Source: JAJFVC01 sp039698075
GTDB lineage: Bacteria; Planctomycetota; Planctomycetia; Pirellulales; Thermoguttaceae
Assembly: GCA_039698075.1 (NCBI GenBank)
Contig: JBDKTJ010000115.1
Span: 1 to 49,599 of the forward strand
DNA length: 49,599 bases
Reading direction: 5' to 3'
Each line of letters begins with the position of its first letter. Positions within the stretch are counted from its first letter, which is position 1. Position numbers and translations under genes: made by a program. Shown here in pieces: positions 26,421 through 34,707 of the stretch. The notes under the pieces were generated by a model that was not told the DNA's origin, ran no database searches, and saw only the letters and a program-made list of their open reading frames with translations.

Positions 26421-29400
26421 CTATCGCAATTGCTCGCCCCGCTCACTGCGAATTTGTTTTCGGAACTTGAGAATCTCCGGACCGCTCATGATTCGGATCG
26501 TCCAGTAGAACTCGCTCACCTCGTAACCGTCGAGCTTGGCGTAAATCTCTCGCAAGACGCCAATATACTTGGGGTCGTCGAGCACGGCAATCGCCCGATA
26601 GACGAGCCTTCGCCATGGGTCGGAGCCGGCCTCGTTCCGGCGCCAGTATTGCAACAGCGGTTCGATGGCGTCGGACTCGCCCAGCAGCGTGAGCAAATAC
26701 GCCGCACACGCCGCCGTCTCACGATCACTGCTGCCGAGCAACGGACGGACGTCGGCGGCCGTCACGCCGGCAGGAGCCTCCGGCACAATCGGCATCCCGC
26801 CCTGAACGCTGTGCGACGTCACGACGATCGTGCCCTGCAGGTAAATTCCGTCGCCCAACAACTGAAGTCCTTTGGGTCCGTGGGTGAAATACTTGACGGC
26901 CAATTTTTTGCGAGCGTCGTTCGCGCCCCGGATGGCGGCGGTCGCAAGTTTTCTAGCCTCCGAGGTCGATCCCACGGCCAAACTGATTTGAAAGGCGTCG
27001 TTGCGTAGGGACTTATCGAGCTTCGGGTCGTCGGCCCATTTCGAGGCAAGCTGGACCGCTTCGTCCGCGGCCGCCATGGCCAGAAGCGCCATTGCTACGC
27101 GCCGCTGCCTGTTTCCGCCGCTTGTGGCGTGAAGTTTCGCCGCTTGGGCCAGCTCTCGCCGATCGGACGGCGACACGTTGTCCGGCGAGTAGTAACGATC
27201 GCCGAGGTAGGCCTTCAGCAGTCCCATTTGCAGCGAGGCCGCCTCGCCGGCGCTGAGGCCCGGTTCGGCCAGCATTTCCCACATCAACGCCGCGAACCGG
27301 CGGTCGGACTCCTCGCCAAATTCGGAGGCCAACCGCGATCGCGATTCAGGCGTGGACGCGATCGAACGCAGCGCGCGAAGCGTCGTGATTCGCTGCTCCA
27401 CGCAAAGCCATGGCAGAACGTTCGACGCCGTGGCCGCCAACTCGGAACTCTCGCGCGCCGCCGCGATCAGCACCGGAATCGCCTCGTCGACCTTGCCTAA
27501 TGGCGTCAAGGCCCTCGCCGCCGCGATCCGTTCGGCCGCCGTCTCCGCGTGCAACATTTTTTCCAACGGCGGCGCCATCTGAGCCGTCCACCGGGGACGA
27601 TGCCGGCCGGCGTAGCACTCCTTGATCCACGCATCCGGGTCGTTCGCGTCCGGTTTAGCCTCCGCCGCCGGTTTTTTGTCGCCGCCCGACTTTACGGACT
27701 TCGTCGCATCGCCCTTTGCATTGGTGGGCGCCGCATCGAACATCTTGCCGACCAGCGTCACAGCGTTCGAAATGATGTTCGATGGCAACCAGGTCGGCGT
27801 CACGTCGACGGCGACCGACGGGGAGGCGCTCGACTGCCGAACCTTGGCCTTGGCCTCGCGCCGCATTTGATCGAGAAACGAAAATCCCGCCTTCGCGGCG
27901 GCGATGCGGACTTCGCGATCCTTATCGTTCAGAGCCGCCACAATCTCCTCATCGGCCGTCAACGGCGACGCCGAGACCAAAGCCGTCACGGCGGCGGCAC
28001 GGACGCGGCTCTGGGCGTGTTTGCAGAATTTCCGAAAGTACGGAATCGCCTTGTCGCGCATGTTGCCTTTTCCGGCCAGCATCGACAGGATGCTCGCCGC
28101 CAGATCGGGATACTTCTCGGCGGCTTTGACCAGCGGCTCGACCGCCACGGCCAGATCGGCGTCGTCCAGTCCCTCGACCGCTTTGGCCACCACGAACGCG
28201 TCCTTGTCGTTCAGAAGATCCAGCAGCGCGACATACGCTTGAACCTGCAACTCCATCGCCTTGTCGGACGAGGACGACGACGAACCGCGAAAACTGTTGA
28301 AGTCGTGCCGGTTGCTGTTTTGTTTGCCGATCCCCACGGCCGCTTCGGCTCGGACCTGCCAACTCTCGTGCTTCAACAGCGCCATCAGACACTTCGTCGC
28401 TTCCTCGCTTTTGATCTCGCGCAGAAAAAAGATGCCGTGAACGATCAGGTCCGGGTCTTTTTCCTCCTGCAAGTACTTCACGACGTCCGAGGCCATCAAC
28501 GGATCCGGCGATTCCTCCAACTGTTTCAGGACGGCGGCCCGAACGTTCGGCTCCGGATCGCGCAACAGTTTGACCAATGCGGCGTTCGCCTCCGGACCGC
28601 CGATGTGTTGCAGGCCGCGCAGGCTGATCTCGCGGACCAACGGATCCGTATCGGCGAACAATTCGAGCAAAAGCGACTTCTCGCCGCTGTCGGCCAGCTT
28701 GGCCAACTCGTCGGCTGCACGACGACGCTGCCGCGGATCCGCATCGCCCAACCGCTCCAATCCGCCCGGCCATCGCAGCACGAGCGAATCGGACGCCGCC
28801 AAGCGATAGCGGAGAATCAGCAGACGCCGCCGTTCCTGGTCAGCCGCGGCCTTCTTCAGCCGCGCATAGACCTCGGGCAACAGCGATTCGCCGAACACGG
28901 CCAGACGCTGTCGAATCGCGTCGGATTCCGATTCGCCGGCCTGCAACATGCGGTCGATTTGCCGCTTGGCGTCGGCCAGTTCCTCCGGCGACCACGATTT
29001 CGCGGCAGTCGCGGTCGTCGTCCTCCGAGCGCCGCGCCATCGGTCGAGCCGGGCCACGCGCTCGGGCGTGAAGCTGTCGGGCCGCCATGGATCGAGGTCG
29101 GCCAACGGCGCTTTCCACTGTTCCAATACTTCGAGGGCCGTCAGCCGCGCGGTCAGACTTCCTTCGCAAAACGCCTTGATCACCATGGGACGAGCCACGT
29201 CGGGGTAAGCCGCCAGACGCCGGGCCGCCGCCTCGCGCAGCGCCGGGTTGCGTTGGCCGAACTGCTTGATGAGCCGCGCAACGGACACGACGCTCGGCTC
29301 GCCCGAAGCCAACAGCGACTCGTCAACCATTGCCGTCGCCGCGTCATAGTTTTGTTGGAGCCAACGGACCAAACGGTCCGGCGCAAGATAGCCGTCGTAC

Positions 29401-29783
29401 TCGGCCGTCTGCCGACCGCCGGGAGCGAGAATCCGCAACGTGGGCACGCCGACCACGCCGAGCGAGCCTGCATCGTCCGCCTGGGCCTCGATGTCGAGCC
29501 GGACCGCGGTCCACCGGGCCAGTTCCGCTTGGACGGCCGCCGTGTCGAGTTCCCCGGCCATTTGCCGACATGAACCGCACCATTGGGCTTTGACCACGAC
29601 GAAAATCGGCTTGCGCGTGGCCAACGATTGACGACTGGCCTCGTTAAGATTCGACAGCCAAGAAACCGCCGTCGCCTCGAACTTCGGCATCGTCGCGTTG
29701 ACTGCGCCCGCTGCGGCGTGCGACGCCATCGCCGCGCAACACGCCAACGTCAAGAACCATCGCAGGGCCGTCGTTGCGGTCAT
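26421..29783 (-). CDS. Exported thioredoxin-fold protein with HEAT repeats
   Basis: 1120 aa. Signal peptide in residues 1-26. Residues 33-150 form a thioredoxin fold with active site QWCGSCRQM (Cys69, Cys72) and a cis-Pro loop GVPTLRIL. The remaining about 950 residues are mostly helical HEAT-like repeats, clear in SLLLELFADTDPLVREISLR, ALVKLLRDPEPNVRAAVLKQ and IVAALNDKDREVRIAAAKAG, a scaffold for protein binding. A Ser run (residues around 610) and a Lys/Ala/Asp-rich linker interrupt them. The start overlaps the cytochrome stop by 4 nt, so the two are made together; a thiol reductant for the apocytochrome Cys pairs is a reasonable inference. Confidence 0.88.
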   Translation of the reverse strand: MTATTALRWFLTLACCAAMASHAAAGAVNATMPKFEATAVSWLSNLNEASRQSLATRKPIFVVVKAQWCGSCRQMAGELDTAAVQAELARWTAVRLDIEAQADDAGSLGVVGVPTLRILAPGGRQTAEYDGYLAPDRLVRWLQQNYDAATAMVDESLLASGEPSVVSVARLIKQFGQRNPALREAAARRLAAYPDVARPMVIKAFCEGSLTARLTALEVLEQWKAPLADLDPWRPDSFTPERVARLDRWRGARRTTTATAAKSWSPEELADAKRQIDRMLQAGESESDAIRQRLAVFGESLLPEVYARLKKAAADQERRRLLILRYRLAASDSLVLRWPGGLERLGDADPRQRRRAADELAKLADSGEKSLLLELFADTDPLVREISLRGLQHIGGPEANAALVKLLRDPEPNVRAAVLKQLEESPDPLMASDVVKYLQEEKDPDLIVHGIFFLREIKSEEATKCLMALLKHESWQVRAEAAVGIGKQNSNRHDFNSFRGSSSSSSDKAMELQVQAYVALLDLLNDKDAFVVAKAVEGLDDADLAVAVEPLVKAAEKYPDLAASILSMLAGKGNMRDKAIPYFRKFCKHAQSRVRAAAVTALVSASPLTADEEIVAALNDKDREVRIAAAKAGFSFLDQMRREAKAKVRQSSASPSVAVDVTPTWLPSNIISNAVTLVGKMFDAAPTNAKGDATKSVKSGGDKKPAAEAKPDANDPDAWIKECYAGRHRPRWTAQMAPPLEKMLHAETAAERIAAARALTPLGKVDEAIPVLIAAARESSELAATASNVLPWLCVEQRITTLRALRSIASTPESRSRLASEFGEESDRRFAALMWEMLAEPGLSAGEAASLQMGLLKAYLGDRYYSPDNVSPSDRRELAQAAKLHATSGGNRQRRVAMALLAMAAADEAVQLASKWADDPKLDKSLRNDAFQISLAVGSTSEARKLATAAIRGANDARKKLAVKYFTHGPKGLQLLGDGIYLQGTIVVTSHSVQGGMPIVPEAPAGVTAADVRPLLGSSDRETAACAAYLLTLLGESDAIEPLLQYWRRNEAGSDPWRRLVYRAIAVLDDPKYIGVLREIYAKLDGYEVSEFYWTIRIMSGPEILKFRKQIRSERGEQLR

Positions 29784-31117
29784 GGCTTGTCCCCCGTCAC
29801 GTTCCGACCGTGTTGAATCCGCCGCCAATACGCGTCGTAGGAAAACGTCGGACTGTTTTCGCGGTCGTGGCAGCCGGCGCAATGGTCGCGTGCTTGGCCA
29901 AAATGGGCCGTGTGCGTCGCCGGGTCCGCGACGTGGCCCTGTGACGGCCCGTGGCAACTTTCGCAACCGACGTCGACCATCGCGGGACTTCGCCGCATCG
30001 ACGCAAATCCGCCGGGCAATCCGTAGCCCGTCGTGTGACAGCGCTGGCATTCAGGATCGACATGCGTCCCTTTGGCTTCGAGCGACTTCCATGCCGCGGC
30101 GTGTTGCGACTTCCGCCACAGCTCGCAGTCGTCCACGTGGCACTTTTGACATGCCACGCCGCCGGCCACGAAAAAACCCTTCGGCAGGCCGACCGGCAGC
30201 GACGGCGCAAAACCCGTCTGGTCGGGCGTGAAATCCCATCGCGCCAACTCCGTGCGAAAACGCTCCACGTTGGCCGTCTGCCGCGGATCGTCGGCGAACC
30301 GGCCATCCAATTCGACGACCCGCCCGCTCCAACGTTCGGTCGATCCGAGGGCCGGAGCGTCGAGTCGGACCAAGAACTTGCCTTTGCCGGTGGCGGAGGC
30401 CAACAGCGTCGGGCCACCCCGCTTGGGCGCGATCGGCTGACCGGTCGGTCCACCCACGACGGCGTCGACTTCCGGCAGCGACTCGGCCAGCGCGTACAAC
30501 TCGTCCTCCGGGAGATACGCCAACACGATCGTCGCGTCGCAACGGCCCGCCATGCTTCGCAGCGCGTCGAGCACCGCCTGACGCGGCGGGGCGACCTGAA
30601 GCTCGGCGGTGGCGTAGCGTTCCGAAAGCACTCCCACCAGAGCCACTCGCCGACCGGCAACGGACTCGATTCGCACGGGCTGACCCACGAGTCGGCCGAA
30701 CCGATCGCGGACGTTCGCCGAAAGCAGCGGAACGCGGAACTTCGCGGCCGACTGCCGCAAGACGTCCTCGCCGAGCCGCACTTCGCCGGCGCCGATGTTG
30801 TGCGCGACGACGCCCATCAACGATTCGCCACGCAGAATGGCCTCGAACTTGGCCCGATCGTAGGGCGACGTCCCATGCACGGCACCGCCCGCCTCGGCCA
30901 AAATCGTCTCCACCCGATCGCGCAACGCTTGGACATACGCGGCGCGTCGCGGCAATCCGCCCGACTGGTTCGACGTGCATCCGCAAGGCACGATCCAGCC
31001 CGCCGTGTCGCCGCTGACCACGATCGCCAGCGGAGGCGCGGGCCGGCATCCGACCGCCATCGCGCAGGCGAGCAGTCCGGTTAGGGCAACGGCAAGTGGG
31101 ATGCAGTCAACCGTCAT
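29780..31117 (-). CDS. Tetraheme cytochrome c with degenerate 5'-nucleotidase/SoxB-like domain
   Basis: 445-aa probable lipoprotein (LLAC18 or AVGC24 at the end of the signal peptide). Residues 30-270 follow the UshA/SoxB metallophosphoesterase layout (SGDTAG, GGLPRRA, PLLSANV, VALVGVLSERY, VDAVVGGPTG), but the positions that normally supply metal-binding His are changed: DTAG at 37-40, AHNIGAGE at 105-112, YLPEDE at 201-206, GGPTG at 222-226. A CGC motif (45-47) is inserted after the first strand. The C-terminal part has four heme sites: CQKCH (323), CQRCH (357), CESCH (385) and CAGCH (413). Electron transfer in the periplasm is likely; phosphoesterase activity is not. Confidence 0.88.
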   Translation of the reverse strand: MTVDCIPLAVALTGLLACAMAVGCRPAPPLAIVVSGDTAGWIVPCGCTSNQSGGLPRRAAYVQALRDRVETILAEAGGAVHGTSPYDRAKFEAILRGESLMGVVAHNIGAGEVRLGEDVLRQSAAKFRVPLLSANVRDRFGRLVGQPVRIESVAGRRVALVGVLSERYATAELQVAPPRQAVLDALRSMAGRCDATIVLAYLPEDELYALAESLPEVDAVVGGPTGQPIAPKRGGPTLLASATGKGKFLVRLDAPALGSTERWSGRVVELDGRFADDPRQTANVERFRTELARWDFTPDQTGFAPSLPVGLPKGFFVAGGVACQKCHVDDCELWRKSQHAAAWKSLEAKGTHVDPECQRCHTTGYGLPGGFASMRRSPAMVDVGCESCHGPSQGHVADPATHTAHFGQARDHCAGCHDRENSPTFSYDAYWRRIQHGRNVTGDKP

Positions 31118-31179
31118 GGTTTCGATCTGTTGTCAACCTCTACGATGCCGCACGCACGGCGTCTCAACGGGGTTTTGCG

Positions 31180-31890
31180 TCAATGGGTCAGTGCATACGC
31201 CAGGATGTTCACGTTGATGTCAATCGCGTTCCGCAGTTCGTTTCCGCCGCAACAACAGCAGCCGGTGGCGTGGGGCGTGTCGTTCAGTCCGTCCTGCGAA
31301 TACACGACGCCCAGCCGTCCGCCGATGCTGACGCCGACCAACGGGCGGGGACTGCCGCCGTGCGTCGTGTGCAACTCGTTGATGTCGTAAGCAGTGTGGA
31401 AAATCGGATGGCTCATCTTGATGGTCCGCAGCGGGTGATGGGGAAAAATCGCGGCCATCTCGCGGCGGAACGAACGGTCCCATTCGTTCGACGAACAACC
31501 GGCCGAGGCCAGCAAAAACCCGCCCCGCTCGATGAAACGACGCAGCGTTTCGCGTTCGGCCTCCGACAATTGAAACTCGCCTTCGCCGGTCATGATGACC
31601 AACGGAAACTCGTAGACGGCGTCGTCCGACAGTTTGACGGCGTGGAACCGCCGACTCGTCGAGATCGACGTTTCCTTTTCGGCCTTGATCAAAAAATGAT
31701 CGGAGAAACAGCGACTGCTTTTCGTGCCGGCATAGACGAGGTTCGCCACTTGGACGACGCCGTCCGGTTCGCCGCCCGACTGGTCGCCGTCGGACGCCGC
31801 CTGGACAAGCGTGGCGAAGGTCAGCGCGGCCCAAGCGACAAAGGCCGCGACCCGACGAAAACAACCAGCCGTGCAAGGTCGTTTCTTCAT
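31180..31890 (-). CDS. Exported DUF4159 protein
   Basis: 236 aa with a signal peptide (about residues 1-32, ending LVQA). The body fits DUF4159, a GATase-like fold: FPLVIMTGEGEFQLSEAE, TLRRFIERGGFLLASAGC, FPHHPLRTIKMSHPIFHTAY. The C-terminal loop ATGCCCCGGNELRNAI has four consecutive Cys, absent from my picture of typical members, and could bind metal or form disulfides. DUF4159 genes commonly accompany MoxR/DUF58/vWA genes; function unknown. Overlaps the upstream gene by 4 nt; 62 nt separate it from the cytochrome gene, the widest junction of the operon. Confidence 0.88.
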   Translation of the reverse strand: MKKRPCTAGCFRRVAAFVAWAALTFATLVQAASDGDQSGGEPDGVVQVANLVYAGTKSSRCFSDHFLIKAEKETSISTSRRFHAVKLSDDAVYEFPLVIMTGEGEFQLSEAERETLRRFIERGGFLLASAGCSSNEWDRSFRREMAAIFPHHPLRTIKMSHPIFHTAYDINELHTTHGGSPRPLVGVSIGGRLGVVYSQDGLNDTPHATGCCCCGGNELRNAIDINVNILAYALTH

Positions 31891-34688
31891 TTGGTTTCCG
31901 TCTCCTCGGCGATGCGTTCGAAATACTGCCCGATCTGTCGGCGATACCGCATCGGGGCTTCGTTGCCGACGGCGCCGGCGGCCGATCCAGGCACGAGCAG
32001 TTCGCCCGGCCTCAACTCGTCGGGGTTCTCTCCGTTCGGACGTTTGCCGTGTCCGGCGCCGCGGCCTTCATGGGCTTCGCGCATCTCGCCGTATTCCGCG
32101 CCGTCTCCGACCAGCTCGGGCAGTCCACCGTAGAGCCCCACCATTCCATAGCCGTCCATCATGCCGTTGCCGATGCCCGCGCCGGCCTCCTCCAAAAGTT
32201 GCTGAAGCGTGTTGCCCATGCCCGCGCTGAGTTGCGGTTGGAACCTCAGGCACTTGCAGGCGAGATCGCCCATTCCGCCCTTGCATCGCGCGATGAATCG
32301 GTCGAGGATCTCGGCGGCTCGCTTGGCGTTTCGATGGGCCTCGGTGGCGGCGAACTCCGCCAACGCCGACTCGGCCTGACCGATCGCCTCCACCGCGCCG
32401 CTCGCCCGAACGTCCCGGACGAACTGTTGCGCCGTTTTCCGAAGCGACTCCAGTTCCTTCGTCTGAGGCAGCCTCTCGCTGTGTTCCATGATGTCCTCGA
32501 GCAGCTTGGCCAGCGCATCGCCGACCTGTCGCTGCTCTTCCTCCAAATCGCGCATCCGCGCCTTCGCGGCCGGGTCGTCCTTGCGGTCCTGACCCTTGAG
32601 CGACGCCAACCGCCCGGCGAGGTCTCGCTGCCACTGAGCCAACTGGACGAACCGCTGCTGATCGTTCAAGAGCCGGAAAACGGCCTCAAAGTATTCCAAC
32701 GGCTCAGACACCCGCTGCTTGAATCGCCGCCGGCCCCTGTCCAACCGGCTCGCCAACGTCGCCAACTCGGACGAGAGCTTTCCGTTGCACAGATTCTTCC
32801 GGGCTCGCAGTCCTCCCACGTTCTTGGCGACGTCGTCGGCAATCGCGGCCAATTCGTCCAGCTTGGGCGTAAGGAACTTGTCGAGATCGTACGGCAGCGT
32901 GTGCGCGGCGAGTTTGCGAATGGCGTCGGCCTGAACGGTCATCGCCTTTTGCAATCTCTGAAGCTCATCGCGCATCGCTTGCGACAGTTTTTCGTCCTTC
33001 GGCAGCTTGTCGATTTTTTTCCGCAGTTCCTCAACTTGCTCGGCCAGCGATTCCATCCGACGCCGCGCCTGGTCGTATTTTGACAGCATCGCCTGGATCC
33101 CTTCGCGCGTGCGGAAGATCCGATTGAACTCCTCCTGGCTGACGATGCGAACCGTTGCGATCGGACTCTCCGCGCCCTTGGCGCCGGCGGGGTCGTTGTC
33201 CTCGACGCGGCCGAACAACGTAATCACGTCGCCCGGCTCCAGCCCGTAGCGATCCAGCGGAAGTCGAACCGACGCGTCGGCGCGGCGTCGTTGGCGGGCC
33301 GACCGCGGCAGATCGGCGGGCAACGGACGCGACTCGTTCAGACTGCGGAACAATTGCAGACGCGAAATGCCGCAGTCATCCTCGGCCGACAGCGTCACCG
33401 GCAACGTGGCGGTCGGCGTGGCCAGCGCGGTCCGCTGCGGCTCCAAAAGGCGAACGAACGGCCGCTGGTCGGCCAGCATCACAATACCGCCCGAGAACGA
33501 CTGTTGCGACGTTTGCCCCGCCTCGTCGATCACGCGACACTCGAAACGGCCGTCGCCGGCGATCGAAAACCGTCCCACAACCTCTTGGCTCCCCGGTTCG
33601 ACGGGACGTAGCGCCACTTCGAGATTCCTCGGCGGCGACGATCGCGGAGATCGATCGCGCGAACGATCCGAACGGGCCCCGGCAATCGTCATCGTTCCGC
33701 CGCGCAACGGTCGATTGCTGCGCAGAAACACCTCCACTTGCGTGCCCGGCAGTCCGCAGACGCCGTCCTTGGGCAGCGGTCCTTCGTAAGCCGCCCGATC
33801 GGCATAGCGCGGCGGCACGATCCGCAACCGGGCGTTTTCGATCCTCGGCACGGTTTTCACCCGAACATGATACCTCCGGCTCCGGGCGCGATCGGCGCGA
33901 ACGTGGTAGTCCATCGGCTCGACGACCTTGGCCAGCACGGCCCGCCACACGCCGCCCGACTCCGGAAACATCGGCACCGGCGGTTCCGTCCCGCTGGACG
34001 ATTCGAGCACCAGCTCCAAGGGGTCGACGATCCCGCCGACGACCGTGGCGCGGATTTCCAATTCGCCGCCGTACACGACCTCGACGTCGCCCGGCTCAAT
34101 TTTGAACTGGCACGACGAAAACGGCGGAATGTCGTCCAAGGGCCGTCGGAAACGGTTCCATTGCGTCCACGCCACGCCAGGCAGACAAACGGCCAGCAGT
34201 CCAACGGCGACAGCGAGCAACAACAACGCGGTCAACGAGCGAACGAACGGAACCGCGGGCGCGACTTGGCCCAACGGGACTCGCTTGGCGGCCTCCGCGG
34301 CGTCGGCGATGGCCACCCCGGCCAGACCGGCGCTGAGCGGCGAGTGCGTCCGGCCTCGGATTCCATAGCGGCCCAGGGCAAGTTCCCAGCCCGTCAGAAT
34401 TCGCCCACCGCCGTCTCCCGCCCGATCGAGTCGGCGTGCAAGGACCGCGTCGCGCATGGAAAAGACGGACGCGACGCCCCACGCGATCAGCACCGCCGCG
34501 CCGGCGACGCCCGACGCCCAGACCGCGGCGATGCGCAACGAAGGCGAAAATTCCCACAACAGATCGAGCCACGCGCCCAACAGCAAAAGCACCGACACGG
34601 CGACCACCGCCCACACGATGGCGGCCGCCGCGCCGATGCTCAGCAATCGGCGGCGAACACGTTGCAGTTGTGCGTGAAGGGAATTCAT
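31887..34688 (-). CDS. Large membrane protein with coiled coil (DUF4175-like), MoxR operon
   Basis: 933 aa. Three N-terminal transmembrane helices at about 16-40, 52-76 and 151-172. Then about 330 residues with beta-rich, Ig-like character (VEVVYGGELEIRATVVGG, NARLRIVPPRYADRA). Residues about 535-800 are charged helices with strong coiled-coil character (MESLAEQVEELRKKIDKLPK, KARMRDLEEEQRQVGDALAK). The C-terminal 130 residues are Gly/Met-rich (IGNGMMDGYGMVGLYGG). The layout resembles the DUF4175-type membrane proteins of MoxR/vWA clusters. A large periplasmic scaffold is inferred. 4-nt overlap with DUF4159 downstream. Confidence 0.85.
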   Translation of the reverse strand: MNSLHAQLQRVRRRLLSIGAAAAIVWAVVAVSVLLLLGAWLDLLWEFSPSLRIAAVWASGVAGAAVLIAWGVASVFSMRDAVLARRLDRAGDGGGRILTGWELALGRYGIRGRTHSPLSAGLAGVAIADAAEAAKRVPLGQVAPAVPFVRSLTALLLLAVAVGLLAVCLPGVAWTQWNRFRRPLDDIPPFSSCQFKIEPGDVEVVYGGELEIRATVVGGIVDPLELVLESSSGTEPPVPMFPESGGVWRAVLAKVVEPMDYHVRADRARSRRYHVRVKTVPRIENARLRIVPPRYADRAAYEGPLPKDGVCGLPGTQVEVFLRSNRPLRGGTMTIAGARSDRSRDRSPRSSPPRNLEVALRPVEPGSQEVVGRFSIAGDGRFECRVIDEAGQTSQQSFSGGIVMLADQRPFVRLLEPQRTALATPTATLPVTLSAEDDCGISRLQLFRSLNESRPLPADLPRSARQRRRADASVRLPLDRYGLEPGDVITLFGRVEDNDPAGAKGAESPIATVRIVSQEEFNRIFRTREGIQAMLSKYDQARRRMESLAEQVEELRKKIDKLPKDEKLSQAMRDELQRLQKAMTVQADAIRKLAAHTLPYDLDKFLTPKLDELAAIADDVAKNVGGLRARKNLCNGKLSSELATLASRLDRGRRRFKQRVSEPLEYFEAVFRLLNDQQRFVQLAQWQRDLAGRLASLKGQDRKDDPAAKARMRDLEEEQRQVGDALAKLLEDIMEHSERLPQTKELESLRKTAQQFVRDVRASGAVEAIGQAESALAEFAATEAHRNAKRAAEILDRFIARCKGGMGDLACKCLRFQPQLSAGMGNTLQQLLEEAGAGIGNGMMDGYGMVGLYGGLPELVGDGAEYGEMREAHEGRGAGHGKRPNGENPDELRPGELLVPGSAAGAVGNEAPMRYRRQIGQYFERIAEETETK

Positions 34689-34707
34689 GGTTCGCTTCGC
34701 CTATCGT

